From positions 62,001 through 126,000 of the forward strand of contig WACJ01000438.1 in the NCBI GenBank assembly GCA_008973525.1: a stretch of 64,000 nucleotides of DNA. Direction: 5' to 3'. The stretch comes from Stenopsyche tienmushanensis. Its lineage: Eukaryota; Arthropoda; Insecta; Trichoptera; Stenopsychidae. The notes under the pieces are model-generated. The model had not been told where the DNA came from. It was given only the letters and a program-made list of their open reading frames with translations, and made no database searches. Each line of letters starts with the position of its first letter. The stretch's first letter is position 1. Positions 33,852 through 46,745 of this stretch are shown here, one piece after another. Position numbers and translations under genes: made by a program.

Positions 33852-35194
33852 CTAGGAACAATGTGCATTTTTTTCGATGCAATCACCTGCAACGAAAGCA
33901 TTCGAAATGATTTCCAATTTGGACTTCCTACATATTGAGAGATCGGTCGTAAACGCGCCCCCGATTAGCAACACAAATTGACACATTTCGAAGAATTAAA
34001 AGATTCCAAGATCGATAATTCGGGCATAAACTGCCTTAACGCGATAAGATAAAGGGTGCTGATTAAAGTATATAATTTATATGGATGAAAACACAATTTT
34101 ATGTCATAGAGGATTTTATCATCCGCCAATATATATGGCTGTTATTCCGTCTAGATTATGGCAGATGATGGAAATTCGTATTTGGGTATTTTTAATAATA
34201 TTAATGTGTCGTTATCTGCGATCGTATTTGGAGATTAAAATTAAATTCAATATCATATGGAATGCTGACATTTTCTCAAATAAGTCGATCTATTTGACAA
34301 ATGTGTTGATAAGAATTTATGGAATATCTAAATAATTTCGCTGCAAATTCTGTCTTGGATCTCGGCGTGATTTATGTCAAGTCAAATATGTTAGTCAGAT
34401 GCTTCTGAATGATGAATATTTAAAAAAATGTATTTGACAGGAACGTGTTTATAAGTTCCCTTGATGTCCAAGCTTGCAGACGTTCGACTAAATATACATA
34501 ATACAATCTTGAGGACGACTTTTGAGGTCTTGCCCAGAATAAGTTGTCATTCAATGGCAATGTGGCTGAATAAATTAGCGCATTTTCATGTCTTTTTATT
34601 CTAAAAGTCAGGGGGCACTATTATAAATACTGAATATTAATGTGCGCTTCGATATCGGGAACAATGGGAACGATTCGAAAGCATGCGTCCATTGTATTCT
34701 TAAGCAGATTGGATGTATAATTTTTTTGCAATTCGATAAATTTTCATAAGAATTAGTATTAATACGCATGGAACGACAATAATCGATCGATTAATCGTAT
34801 TTATACAGATATGCGACCCAAATATGTTAATATTAAATGATAAAATGTCAGCATTCAAAGAAAAAATGTAAAAATCGATACTATTGCATTCGGCGATTAT
34901 TGTTGAAATGGCACACCGCGATAATTTAACAACAAACTCGATAATCCAAAGCGTTTAAATTCGACAGATCGATATCGGACGTTGTTATTTTTACATTCGT
35001 TTCAAAAAATTCTACGAATATACGAACTTTTTTCAATGATCCAGGGATGATAACAAGATCTTCGTATTGTGATTCGGTATTTCGTCGTTATCTGATATCG
35101 CTTTTGGCCGCTTATCCGGGTCGTTAGAATATGCCGGTAGACGATATGATTTGAGTCATCGATGTGGACATGACTATCGCCAGGATGTCTCAAA
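33852..35194. other. AT-rich stretch, nothing firm
   Basis: If the candidate exon at 33672-33851 is real, this is probably its upstream intron on the minus strand. No second exon was identified here. Confidence 0.35.
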
Positions 35195-35400
35195 TGCAGT
35201 CAGATTTGGACGATGTTTTTATCTCGAAGCTGGTCGCGGCGCGAACAAACTGCACCTAAAGGCGGTCGAGTATGGACTGAAGCAGTTGGACAGCTGATGG
35301 CGTAGGACAGCCGGGGCCGCGGGCCAGGGGCTGTCAATGATGGCCCGCGAACGATCACTCTCCAGGCTTCTTCAATATGGCAAACACACTCCATATTCCA
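35195..35400. other. GC-rich island, possible exon
   Basis: The composition jumps to GC-rich with strings such as GGCCGCGGGCC. On the plus strand an AATGCAG acceptor-like site is followed by SDLDDVFISKLVAARTNCT and a stop. On the minus strand 69 codons are open over the whole island (35409-35200). Neither product is recognised. As it lies upstream of the minus-strand exon at 33672-33851 it might be another exon or the promoter of that gene. Confidence 0.3.
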
Positions 35401-36479
35401 TGAATGCATTACACATCACCAAAACGTTAAAGGATATAAAACAACCATCTAGTTAAAAATAATCCTGTTCCATTGAAGGGGAAGTTGGGCAACAATTTGC
35501 CTTAATCCTTTAGCCGCTATGGTGTTTTTTGATAAATAGAAGTTGATTTACTATCTTATACTGGGTTAAACACCGATACTCTGACCAATATTCGATCGAC
35601 GGAAAATCCCTGCTCATTGCTGAATTATCCACTAGGAGTACAACATGCGGCACATGCTTTACCACACCCAACGCCATCATCCATGTCAAAGTGTCATTTT
35701 GCAAAAACTCATTCTAACAAATCGTGTATTATAATAGTTTTTATGAATTTAATTAACGGAAATTCATCGATTTCAACATAGTTTTATCTCACACTTGCTC
35801 AGCCACAGCTCTTCGGCGTTATCTAATTTAATGGTTCATATGTATGCTATTCTGATATTTCCAAGGAAAATAAATAAGTATAGTGTGTCATATAAATGTG
35901 TCTATTATTAAATTCAATTATAGGGATTTGATTCATTTTTCGTAAGGAATACCACATTGAAAAGATGGCGTTTTGATTATAATGGATTTAAAGCTATTGA
36001 ATTTATTGCGCTATTTTTTCATCTTAGTGGGTTAGAGATAAGTAAAAATTCATATTTTGTTTGACGAGAAACAACTATGAAAATTTAGAAGAGCTGATAT
36101 AAATGAGGAGTTCATGTCCATCTTCAAGCACCACAACATTATCTTGTATTGAGAGGTCTGAAGTACCAATTTCTATAGCTTGATCACTATAAGATGAATT
36201 TACATGAAATGACTGGAAGAACTTTGTTTGATAATATTTTTAGTTAGCTATTTTTTGGTAGAAAGATAAATATTATTTAACATTTGAAAATTATGCCAGA
36301 AACACTAATTGATGAATCTTAAATTATCTTAACATTTTAATGGATTCTAGTAATTCCATTTTATTTATCATGGATGCCCATTGATGTTAGGATTTATTGG
36401 TCAAAATACCTTCTAAAAAATGTGTTCCTATTAGTAAGTTGAGACAATCATAAATCAACAATCGTTTTTTTAATTTTAA
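35401..36479. other. AT-rich stretch, no supported gene
   Basis: A minus-strand frame at 35510-35704 is open for 64 codons and ends in KKHHSG, but I see no homology or splice support. Confidence 0.35.
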
Positions 36480-37300
36480 AGTATTGAAAAGTCTTTGCCG
36501 ATTGTATAACAATGAAAGAATTAATAGTTTTCTTCATTTTTATTTAAAAAATCTAACAAAACCCACAAGTTTTCAAACTATTCAATTCCTCTTTTGATAA
36601 ATTCTTCGTGTTTTGAGTCGATATATACAAATTTTTGGCTTCAGATACGTTTCAAAAGCTTTTATCCTTTAGAGAATGTGCCAAAAATTAAAAAAAAAGA
36701 TGATAATCCATCAGAACCAGATCTGGTAAATATGGAGGGTGTTGAAGTTCTTTCAAATTACACTATTACTAAATTGTTTCTGATTAATTATCGACGTTTG
36801 GGCTCTCAGTTTTTTATTCACTCTTTCCAATTGCTGACAATACACATATTCAGCTATTTTGTCGTCAAGTTCATAAATTCATAATTAATGATTCCTTGAA
36901 TATCCCACCAAACGCACAAAAGAATCTTGCGGATCGTCAATCCAGGTTTCGGAATCGAAAATGATTTTTATCTCAATCATTGAAGTTTGAAGTTTACGAC
37001 TTGGTATACGATAAACAACCCATTTTTCATCCTCAGTCACAATTTTCTTGGCTCTCAAATATGTCGTTATAAAATTTTATGGGTTTTCCAGTTCTGTGGA
37101 TGTCTCTCAAACATCGGCTACCCGTTTTGAATTTCAAAAAACAAACTCGACCTATCATAATGTTAACACTTCATCGTAAATTTCATTCATGGTGGTGTTT
37201 AACCCTTGCTCAATAACAATCACATATAATGCCGAGTGTTAATCGATTTTGGGCTTTGAAATTTTGTCCTCAATAAAAATAACATTTTTTCACTAATTGA
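36480..37300 (-). pseudogene. mariner transposase remnant
   Basis: The minus strand reads KIVTEDEKWVVYRIPSRKL at about 37050-36990, matching the VTGDEKWILYDN block around the first catalytic Asp. Near 36750-36697 it reads ELQHPPYLPDLVLMDYHLF, matching LPHPPYSPDLAPSDYHLF. It then reads a FFDSK-EEFYKRG-like C-terminal piece (SKHEEFIKRGIE) near 36600. Stops and frameshifts separate the blocks. The same mariner type, with VTGDEK and PPYSPDLA spacing, is found on the plus strand at 59160-59640. Confidence 0.85.
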
Positions 37301-38959
37301 ACTCAAATGGACATCTATCGAAATCGGCAAGGACTTATCGATATCCCTAATGTATTCGTACTATTAATTTAATATGTGGTTAGATTTAAATTCAGCAAGA
37401 ATCTGCTATAATTTAATATGCTTAGGTTAATACGACATAATTTTTGTACCATAGTGTACTTTTATTACTAAACGCTTTTATTTATACAATGGAAGAATTT
37501 ACTATTATTAAACATTTAGTATTATTTTTTTTGGGTTGATCCAGCAAAAACTTATTTGGTATGCATATATTTTTGTATTATATAAAACTGCATTGCGGGA
37601 GTTTAATTGAATTTTATAAAAAACGATTTTTTAAATATATTTAATATGCAAAAATATATAAATTTATTCATCAAAATTCATCAAAATCAATCACCATAAT
37701 ATAATGAATCGATGGTGCATTTTATGATAGATCTTTGATAAAATTCCCAAATAAATATAATAGATAAAGATCAAACTGAAATTGGACAGCATCTGTATTT
37801 TTAATAATGCCGGATTAGTTTCATACAATTTTCATTAATTATTGATGGTTTAAATATTAAAATAAAATCTCAGTGGCGATATGTTAAGCCGGTATGACAG
37901 CTGTCATTCATTTATCACTTGTATTCAGAAGCAGTCAACTTTATAAAATGTGACATAAATCTGTTGTTTTTTTTTGAGTTGTACATAACATTGCTTAAAA
38001 TGGCGATCTAAAATCAAACCTTTCATCCTGCAATGGACGTCAATGTGGAGATATTCATTAAAAACTCGTTTATGACTACACAATCTTATTGTTAAAAATA
38101 TTCATGTAGCTAAAAAAAATTATATGCAAATCAAATCAATAGAAATACTAGCAATTTATGCATTACCTACTAATAAAAAGCATATCATGATTTTGGCTCT
38201 GTGATATAACCACATACATCTTGCATTATCACTCATTAACATGCAATAATTTGCATCTCGTATTGTATTTAACATGACAAGCTTATAATTTTGTATTGAT
38301 TTCAAATGAGGATGATTTAGCCTTGGTGTAATTATATGTTATTAAATCATTGAGATAAATTGAAAATTGAGAAAGCTGCATCGTATCGATATCGTTTGTA
38401 AATATTATTTGCGATTGTAATCTATCATGTATCGATTAGAATAGATATCCCATATTGTACTTTCTAAAATTTGATTTCGTTAATGGTTGTATATCAGCTG
38501 GTAAATACAAATATTATCAAGTATGCTTTATATTGTTACAATTAAGTGGAGTGTAGTCATGAAGCATAAATAATATGTATTATTTAATTGTAATGATAAT
38601 CGCCTTATAAATTTGATTATTCATTTAAATTTAGAGCGTATTTTGTATATAAAATTAGGACATACTGTTCCACTAAAGCGTCGTGTAATACGAATCCGTG
38701 TTATACGGGGTTTGAAGATCATGCGTTTCAAAAAATATCGAAGTTTGTTAATATCCTTCGGCGATTGTCTCCATTTAGCGTTTAAATCTTTATGTATTTC
38801 ATGATAGGGTGACAAAATATTTTGTAATTCTCTCTTGAATTTCTTCCTTCTTTTTATTATGGGATCATTTTTTTCAGGAAACAGTTTAAAGTGTATTGTT
38901 TTACTTCTGGGTGTAGAAACCACATCGACACAATTTCGAACAAATGTTAAATTATCATC
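37301..38959. other. AT-rich stretch, no supported gene
   Basis: The 137-codon minus-strand frame at 38621-39034 overlaps a mariner remnant in antisense and is not called. Between 38655 and 38720 the string CGTGTAATACGAATCCGTGT resembles a transposon end, without a partner. Confidence 0.35.
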
Positions 38960-39115
38960 TCGATCGATAACGAAAATTTGCACATGAGAAAGCTGTGCGT
39001 AAGATGGGTGCTGCGTTTGCTCACAATTGAACAAAAACAGCGTCGTGCTGATATTTCAATCGACCGAGTTTTTGTTCAATTTAGAATGAGATATAGACAC
39101 AATAACACGCTCATT
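38960..39115 (+). pseudogene. mariner transposase fragment
   Basis: The plus strand reads TENLHMRKLCVRWVLRLLTI from 38972, followed by EQKQRRADIS. This is the NMRKLCARWVPRLLT-DQKQ-R block seen in the relics at 15745-15880 and 41591-42251. It then loses similarity. Confidence 0.8.
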
Positions 39116-39159
39116 CTCAACTTCTAATGACTACTCGCGCTCTGAGAGTGGACTAGAAA

Positions 39160-39656
39160 CTATCAAAACCTCAGGTACGCATTTATTCCCGAAAATGCCG
39201 CCAAAGCCCAAAAGCAAGAGGACGGAGTGGCCACAAAGTCTGTGTATCCAAGCGGTCCGCTTTTCGGATCGCTGACATGACGAATGGACGCCATACCTTA
39301 ACATGTCTACAGAACGATTACGAACTCTCATTACAAAACGACGTTGTCCGAAGAAGACCGATCGAATGGGTTGTTTGAATTATACAATTGGTCAAATATA
39401 TTGTTGTCTTTATTTTATTGCCGGCTGGATCGACCTAGTGTTTAAGCAATAACGAAGAAAATAAATATTAGACAACTTGGTATGTATTTTAAAAACGGAT
39501 AGAGTCAATCAGTGTTGATTCATGTGAAGTAGAATGATCAAGTAAAATAAAAACCATGTGCAATTCTTGACTGGATCGGTATTCTGCGTTTTGCGCTCCA
39601 TGTTCAGTTGCACCCGTGGCGAGCGCCTGTTTTGCCACCCCCTTGTTACGGCCCCG
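39160..39656 (+). mobile_element. palindrome-family element joined to a hAT end (copy D)
   Basis: It carries the palindrome (39253-39271), the AGAGTCAATCAGTGTTGATTC block near 39490 and the AGTAAAATAAAAACCATG block. It ends with TTGCACCCGTGGCGAGCGCC and TTGTTACGGCCCCG, the right end of the CAGGGCCGTAA hAT family. The same join is seen at 57510-57960, so it is a real composite family rather than a one-off event. A flanking duplication was not found. Confidence 0.65.
39253..39271. repeat. 19-bp palindrome, copy D
   Basis: CGGTCCGCTTTTCGGATCG, with one stem mismatch. The minus-strand open frame reads MAS then, after a four-codon in-frame deletion relative to other copies, IRHVSDPKSGPLGYTDFVAT. 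Confidence 0.9.
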
Positions 39657-41590
39657 CCCTTGGATTATTTTATTTTTTCAAACGTGAAAAAATGGTTGTA
39701 TATATGGTTGTCCTGGTGTATTTTTATATATATTTCTGCATCAGGTATAAAACATTTGTAAAATCAATAAACAGGCAACCCAATTTCATCCACATTGAAT
39801 ATCTGGTCTGGTGTGTAGCCCTGTTATTGTTTTATAATTTTCGCGAATTCTGAGGTCGTGTTATATGAAGATCATGTTGTAATAACCCCGCGTTATTCGA
39901 GACCCATGCGTATTTATTTTTTTATTATTTCGTTAAGCGATTAGATATTAACTTATTTAACTACCGCATTCATTGATAGTGTGAATCGATGTGATTCAAC
40001 TATTTATGAATACGTCACTTGAATACGTTACTGACAGCTGTCGTTATTGACGTCATACATTTAAAAATTCGCAATTTTAAGGAAGACATTTTGAATTTAA
40101 TTGTTAAAGCAGAATTTCGATTAATTTTTTCCACCCGCATCAAATATTGTCCATCTTAATAATTTTCACAAATTAAATTTGCAATTGGCAGATAGTTTGA
40201 TTGCATGTTTAATCGATGTGCAGGTCTCAAGCGTCGAAATGATTAATCGATGGAATTGTTAGTTTGCGTCACTTTCAAGAATATTCGTCAATGATGACTA
40301 AAAACGACGATGAAGTGCTGAAGCTTCAAAAAAGTTGTTAAATGCCATCCAAAATGATGACACAAGTAATCTACGATGTTGAACATCGGCTCATAGTAAA
40401 CGTTTTTATTGAATTCATCGAAATTTGTCATTCATCACATAAATCATAGATAAGTTTTAGTATGACTTCTAATGCGAAAAACAAGACCTAAACTATTTTA
40501 TTTGTTTTATATTAGTGGCATTAATAGTATATAAAACAATAGGGTTCATCTGATAAAGTGCTCACATTAATAAATAATTTCTGGCTTAAGAATAGATATT
40601 CGCAATAGAATTCAATCATAATATGTTCGCTTTAAGATTTATAAAATATGAAAAAACCTTAATGTGCTTATTTATAATAGATATTTGTTTTGGAATAAAT
40701 AAGGGTTGTTCTTGATGTAAACATACATTGATAAGCTACATAATTAAATGTAATATTTTGCAGGAAAATAAGAGATCTTTTAAGCATGGCTATAAAATGT
40801 AAATGAGTACCCCAAAGCGTCTCGTAATATAAACCTTGATGCAAAACATAGTACGAAACCGGTTTCAAATTATTATGGCATTTCATAATTATTCACAATT
40901 AAATTCAATAAGATGTTTAATGTGAATCGCGGCATAAAAATACGTTATAACAGTTTGTCCAAGTCTTATAAATGCTAAGCTCTGTTTCAACCCTTAGATT
41001 AATATGAGCGTACATGTATTCAAATTATGAAACATTAATTTTATGATCTATTGTATTGTTGTATCTCGAAGTATGTAATAAACGAGGAATATACAATGTT
41101 TTTATACAAAATGAAGATGAAGACATCATTGAAGATCTGGTCTGGGATATGAATATTTATTCTGATGAATATTCAGAATTAATTCTGAATCTGAAGATTT
41201 AGTAAATGAGAAGGATGTTGATTTTTCATCAATCAGTCAGGAAATTAGCAAGGCTATAAAATGACTACAGATGTAACGAATTCAACATCAATATAATGAA
41301 TTCTATGGTTAAGAAACTAATACAATAGATATGTCGGTCAGATAAGACTAAATATTATATAGTTCCAAATCTAAGATACAAAAACGGATTGATATGGACA
41401 TTTCTAAAATATACGTGTTTTTGAGCTACCATTGTCCTCATTATTCAGATAGCTTTTAGCTTTAAGGATCGTTTTTTGTTACTATTACGAACAGTATATT
41501 TTGCTGATGAAATACTAGTGGATTATACAAAATCAGAAAATTATTGTGTCGCATAAAAAACATATTAAATCATATTTTGCATTGACAATT
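39657..41590. other. AT-rich stretch, nothing recognised
   Basis: No gene, paired terminal repeat or transposase motif was found. Confidence 0.4.
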
Positions 41591-42251
41591 CACTCAATAA
41601 GTTCGTAGGATTTTTACATTTTGCACTTTTTTCTTCATCATTTGGGGTCTTTTTTTGCAATTCCTTCCATCAAACACACAAATAACGCCATATAATATTC
41701 GCTATTAATAGTTCTTCATTTTTCAAGTTAATCGATTAATAAAATGCCAAAATAAGGAGGCTGAAACATTACAAGCTGATATATGCGTTTTTGATCGCTT
41801 TGGATGGCTTTCGGCGATTTATTTTAATTCAACTGATTGATAATTTGATTCTAGAGCAGCGATTCTTAAACTAGGATCCATGGACCCCCAGGAAAAACTA
41901 GGCCATAAGGGTTGAGATGGGTCCGCCAAAAAAAAATGTCAGCGAAAAAAAATTTGCTCAAGAACGGGTCCGTACACTACATAAGTTTAAGAACCGCCGC
42001 TCTAGAGTACCATCCATTGATACATACCGTAGGAAAAAATATTTTTTATTAAGCAAAAATAGCTCCAAACAGCGCTCTGAAATTTGGACGCGTTGTTTGA
42101 CTGTGAGCAAACGCGGTATCCACTTCGAACAGAGATTTCTCATGGACAAATGTTGATTACACTGCCTTCTAATATCTTTATAAGGTTTCATCTATCGCAA
42201 CTTCACTTTACGATCAACGAAAACTTTGTCATCCTACGTACTTATTGAGTG
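41591..42251 (-). mobile_element. mariner deletion derivative with both ends
   Basis: The ends are CACTCAATAAGTTCGTAGGA (41591) and, inverted, CACTCAATAAGTACGTAGGA at 42251. On the minus strand, from about 42165 to 42010, the interior reads HLSMRNLCSKWIPRLLT, SERCLELFLLNKKYF and LRYVSMDGT, conserved mariner blocks leading to the first catalytic Asp. A C-terminal scrap homologous to 43895-43990 lies near 41630-41710. A hAT MITE is inserted in the middle (41857-41999). Confidence 0.85.
41857..41999. mobile_element. 143-bp hAT MITE nested in a mariner
   Basis: The ends are CAGCGATTCTTAAACT and, inverted, CGGCGGTTCTTAAACT. They are flanked by TTCTAGAG (41849-41856) and CTCTAGAG (42000-42007), an 8-bp duplication matching at 7 of 8 bases. 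The duplication size and CAG end indicate hAT. There is no coding sequence. Confidence 0.85.
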
Positions 42252-43698
42252 ATGTTTATTTGAATAATTAAATCATAAATGTTGAGAATCAATTATTTTT
42301 ATTATTATTTATTATTATTAATGATTAATGAATAGTAAGTTATTAATATATTTAATAGTTAAGATCGAAATGTTGATTGATACGTTTTATTTTTGGAAAA
42401 TTTTGCTTTCAATTTTGAGCTGTCAATTTCATCATCTTCTGAAAAATCTTCTATGAAGATCGATAAATAGATCAATAATAATGTCATGTAGGATGCATAT
42501 GAGCGATTAATTTACAATTATTGTACTTTTTAACTTTATTATAGTTTAACCATATGTAAAATGTAATAAGAAACTCCCCTAAAACCTGAAAAATCATTCT
42601 TGTTTTAATATTAAGTATATATCAGATATTATTATGAATTTAAAAGCAATATTGAAATTCCTTGAACGAAGATTAAAATGACCTTAATCTTAATATGGGC
42701 TACTTTTGGATCAATTCAGACTTTTATCTAGACATAGTCAATCGAGCGTATGTCTATTTTAACTTATGTCGTTGTAAACGCTGGATTAAACTTCTTTTTA
42801 CCAATCTTAATAATATTATAAATTACACGATGACTTCTTATAATTAAGGATATATGATCTAAAAATAATGTATTTTAATACCATAGTAATGCCATTTCAA
42901 AGCTTTGATAAATATAGGCGTTTGAAACTGACCTGTATTATAATCATAAATATGAAATATTTTGAGTAGCACCGAGAATTAAAAATATGACCCTGAAAGA
43001 AAATCATTCACTTATCGAGATTAAATGATTTATTGTTTGAGATGTAGATATGTGTATTTTGTGCAATAAAATAGATCGATAAAGACAATAAACGAATGTC
43101 GAATTATATGGATTACCCAAATTACGTCACTTACGACTGTCCTTCGTTTCATTTCGTCAAAAGCCAAGAAGCAGGCTCTGTTTTGGAAAATAATTTTATT
43201 TAAAAAAAGTCCTTACAACGTGCAATATCAATAGAATGGAGGCCGTTTGTTGAGCATAAAAATTCGTAGATTTTTATTATAAACAAATATTGATCGCTAC
43301 ATTTTCCAAATCTGCTTCAAATGCTATGTAACATAGAATTAGAAGTGCCAACATAAATATAGTGTTTGATGTGTGTGCGAATAAATATTTGTGAAAACCG
43401 TGCAAAATTTAACCAATCTCTATGTGCTCTCCGAGTGAGTGGACATGTTTTCATCACTTTTTTTCGATGAATCATTTTATTGTTTTATGATTCGGTCATC
43501 CATTAATGCTGAAAATTTTCCAAAGCGATAAGTCCAGAAAAACACAGAAATACCCAGATAATATTTGCGCCATAATTCAAAATCGAATCTTTTTAAAATC
43601 CATCCTTAATTCTACCAATTATGAATCAAATTGACTTTCTGCTGAGCCGCCAAACATTGAATTTTACGATGGTTTTAAATTTTGCAGAGTTAGCACAT
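42252..43698. other. AT-rich stretch, nothing recognised
   Basis: It contains a simple TTA-rich run at about 42295-42330. No gene or mobile element was seen. Confidence 0.4.
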
Positions 43699-44005
43699 CA
43701 CTCAATAAGTACGTAGTTTCTTCATTGGAGCCAAATCTCGTTCCCTGAAGCATTCTTTTTTGATCTGCAAATAGGTAGTAGTCACTGGAAAACAGATCTG
43801 TATAATATAGTAAATCGCGAAGCAATTCAATGCGCAATTCGTGCAATGTTTCCATTGTGATTTGTAACAGGGTGCATTATCTTGATGAAAGAGATTTTTT
43901 GTCTTCATCATTTGCGATCGAATTTTCGCAATTTTTTCCATCAAACACACCAATAACGCCATATAATATGCGTTATTGAAAGCCTTTCTATCAACTTATT
44001 GTGTG
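43699..44005 (-). mobile_element. 307-bp mariner deletion derivative
   Basis: The ends are CACTCAATAAGTACGTAG and, inverted, CACACAATAAGTTGATAG. Between them the minus strand keeps only the late catalytic part: KNLFHQDNAPCYKSQ, then YYLFADQKRMLQGTRFGSNE. These match the HQDNAPCHKS block and the SDYFLFADLKRMLQGKRFGSNE block of mariner. The N-terminal half is missing. This is a coding-sequence-bearing deletion derivative, a step toward a MITE. Confidence 0.85.
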
Positions 44006-44020
44006 TTAAATAAAGACGTA

Positions 44021-44729
44021 ATGGGGGTCATCTAGAAAGTTGGGTTACAAGAGCTCCTGAGGATGGAGGATTTTTATGTTTCGAAATTGACACTTAACCA
44101 CTTTGGTCCCGAGTGTTTGTCGGCCATTTTTTTCAGCACAGTAAATTCCATTCATCGGAAGCTCGTAGAAGTTTATAGTAGTGATGTGATGAGTCGACAT
44201 CGTGCCACAAAATAGGTTAGATTGTTCATAGAAGACCGCACTGATGATACTTAAAATGAGGCAAAAAGTGGGAGACCATCAGTGATTTCTTACGAACTTG
44301 TGCAAAAAATTTAAGAACAAGTGCGAAATGACTACCGTGTGATTTATGACGAGCTTCACGAAGAATTTCATGACATTTCTCTTTCTCAAGTCTCATGTTT
44401 CAAGTCTCTTTGGTGATATTGTGTCGGAAAAACTTGGTTACAATTTTTAGGTCGTTTTGCACAGGAGGAAAAAGCATTTCTGGACTCTGTCGTCATGGGG
44501 GGATGAAACATTAATGTGTCACTAAGCTCCATAATCGCAAAAAGAATTGACTGAAACGCGCGATGACCTCTCCATCGGAAGAATTTACTGTGACCAAACC
44601 AAATGGCTGAAAAACACGCGAGACTAAACAAATTGATCATTTGGATCCCCCTACACGTAGGATGTGCCAACTTCAAAATAAAATTTCCTGGTCTCAGGAA
44701 CCCCTGTAACCTTATTTTCTAGATGTCCT
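44021..44729 (+). mobile_element. mariner element, about 0.7 kb, with TIRs and broken transposase
   Basis: The ends are CATCTAGAAAGTTGGGTTAC (44029) and, inverted, CATCTAGAAAATAAGGTTAC (44725), continuing CAAGAGCTCCTGA/CAGGGGTTCCTGA, within TA borders. The plus strand reads HRKLVEVYSSDVMSRHRATK from 44153, SGRPSVISYELVQKI, EQVRNDYRV, YDELHEEFHDISLSQV, IVSEKLGYN and AFLDSVVMGG, the N-terminal half of a mariner transposase up to the first catalytic Asp region, with stops. The C-terminal half is deleted. Confidence 0.85.
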
Positions 44730-44811
44730 TAGCACCTTAAATTGCTAAATGATCATCATCATCGTTATTTATTATCAAGTGGCAATTTTTTTCTGGTTAA
44801 CTCTATATATA

Positions 44812-45436
44812 CAGGGTGTTTAACACATGGACCGACATTTTTTTTAGAGGCTCAAGGGGATTATTTGCTACGTTTAACACATAGACCTTATGTCCTAAGT
44901 GTCAGAGTTGTCGAAATAAAATAAATTTCCAACATTTTAATCTGTGATTGTAATAGCATGACATAAATATTTTTGTATTTTTCAATGTATTTGTGATCTA
45001 AGTAAATCCATATTTTATGCAATTGACTTAAAAAGAGAATTACTTGTGAGCTTCCAAAGTTACATAAAATGTGCACTCGAATGAGAAATTTCAACATCTA
45101 AATTCTATAAAAAAAACAGTAACAACTATTTTGAACTTAGTTTAGTTTTTAAAAGTTCTATAGATTATACTCTTTCCAATGATATGCTACATGTCATATA
45201 AATAATTCAATAAGTCATTGATTCTATAACTTGAAAAGGTACCAGCTTGGCAAGGTCAGGGTTGAGAAAATACTTTTTTATGCTTAAGATCTTTATATTA
45301 AATACATTTACAATATCTGTTCAAATTGGCCACCTCTGCTTTTTATACATGCAAGGCATCCTTGTATGAAACGTAGCAAATGATCCCCTTAACCCCCAAA
45401 AAAAAAAAAAATTCAGTCCATGTGCAAAACACTCTG
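44812..45436. mobile_element. family X element, 625 bp, with about 70-bp TIRs
   Basis: It begins CAGGGTGTTTAACACATGGA and ends in the inverted CAGAGTGTTTTGCACATGGA. Similarity continues inward through TTTGCTACGTTT about 60-70 bases from each end. TA lies on each side (44810-44811 and 45437-45438). No transposase is present. Its interior recurs at 49499-50090 and, inverted, in 15390-15690. TA duplication suggests the Tc1/mariner-like group, but the superfamily is not settled. Confidence 0.8.
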
Positions 45437-45438
45437 TA

Positions 45439-46639
45439 TATTATATACAAAGAAACAAATACATACATTTATAATAATTTTATCATTTTTGAAATATCAA
45501 TTAAACCTTTATTGGGTCATATATTATCCATATCGACCTAAAGGTTGATCTTAAAATAATGACGAGATTGCTGTAACATTTGTTATCTTATTTGATATGA
45601 AGAGGTCAAATTATATGAGACTATAAGAACGCAAGGTTACAAATGATCATTTGGCTATGCAATCATGGAATTTCTCTCGAAATGACTATAAACGACTTTT
45701 GTCTAATAGAAAACATGCATTGTAAAGTGTATAACTGAGTTAAAATTTATTATTTTCAGTTATGATCTATTGTCTTTTTAACACATCATTGTTTGAATAA
45801 TTTTCAATTAACCCATTATATTGAACAACCGCATCTTTAAAATAAATAAATTATCTTTTGCGCATAAGATTATTAACCAATCATCGTTATCCATGGCGGT
45901 ATTACAAATTATTTGCTGGAAAATACAGGATCATTATTGATGTTTCGCAAACTTTTGCGAAGCATGTTGGAGCTCGTCCGTCACGCCCACAATCAATAAA
46001 GAACCAATGACGAATGATGATGCAATTCGATGGGGGTGGCACTCTGAATCCTTAAACCCCCACTACTTTGCACAGATTAAACGTCGCTTCGCAGCGCACT
46101 ATCAATTATTGCATTATCAGTTAAGCTGCTTAAAATTTCAAACGAATCCATGGATTTTCTGTTATATTAAGTTTTAATCTATTTTTAATAAGATTCTGAT
46201 ACGAATTAAAAGGTTTTAAAATTACCGAATACCGACGTTTATTAACACATAATAAGCGGGGCCGCTAGATTACCATCGCTCGATTTAAACTGAAGTGCGA
46301 GATAAATAATACAGGGGTAGTATCTGTCTGAATTATAACATCGAGTGTTGTTATTAGGATAAAATATAAACTTTTAAGACAAAAAAAGATTGTTCAAATT
46401 TTAACATGATTTTTGTAAAATTTCACTTTAAGGAAGTGCTGTTAATATAATCATTCAATACAGTATTTTTACACCAAATTACTATTTTTTCATTTCAAGT
46501 TAAACTGTCAGAAGTCAGATTAAATATTTTATATGCTCCAAATTAAACATGTTAGGGCTATGTACATAAGAGATTAGTCAGGTTAGCATTCCTTTGCATT
46601 ACAATTTCTGCAAAATTTTCAATAACTGGATCTACAGAT
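45439..46639. other. AT-rich stretch, nothing recognised
   Basis: A slightly GC-richer patch at about 45955-46100 has no supported gene. Confidence 0.35.
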
Positions 46640-46745
46640 AAGAAGACGAAATGGCCACAAGGTTTGTATGCTCAATCGGTCCGCTTTTTGGACCGCTGAT
46701 AAGACAAATGAGCACCTCGCCATCGGATGCCATACCTGATCATAA
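46640..46745 (-). mobile_element. palindrome-family fragment, copy E
   Basis: Only about 100 bp around the palindrome are recognisable. On the minus strand they start GGTATGGCATCCGATGGCGA and give the short open frame MASDGEVLICLISGPKSGP followed by IEHTNLVA. No ends were found. Confidence 0.7.
46677..46695. repeat. 19-bp palindrome, copy E
   Basis: CGGTCCGCTTTTTGGACCG, with one stem base changed from C to T. Confidence 0.9.

Noticed and set aside
35002..35704. Run of minus-strand open frames
   Set aside because: Only the GC-rich part (35195-35400) is worth noting. The others are unrecognised and lack splice support.
38621..39034. 137-codon minus-strand open frame
   Set aside because: Its beginning is antisense to a mariner transposase block on the plus strand (NLHMRKLCVRW...), and its end runs into a transposon-end-like string. 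A shadow plus chance is the simpler explanation.
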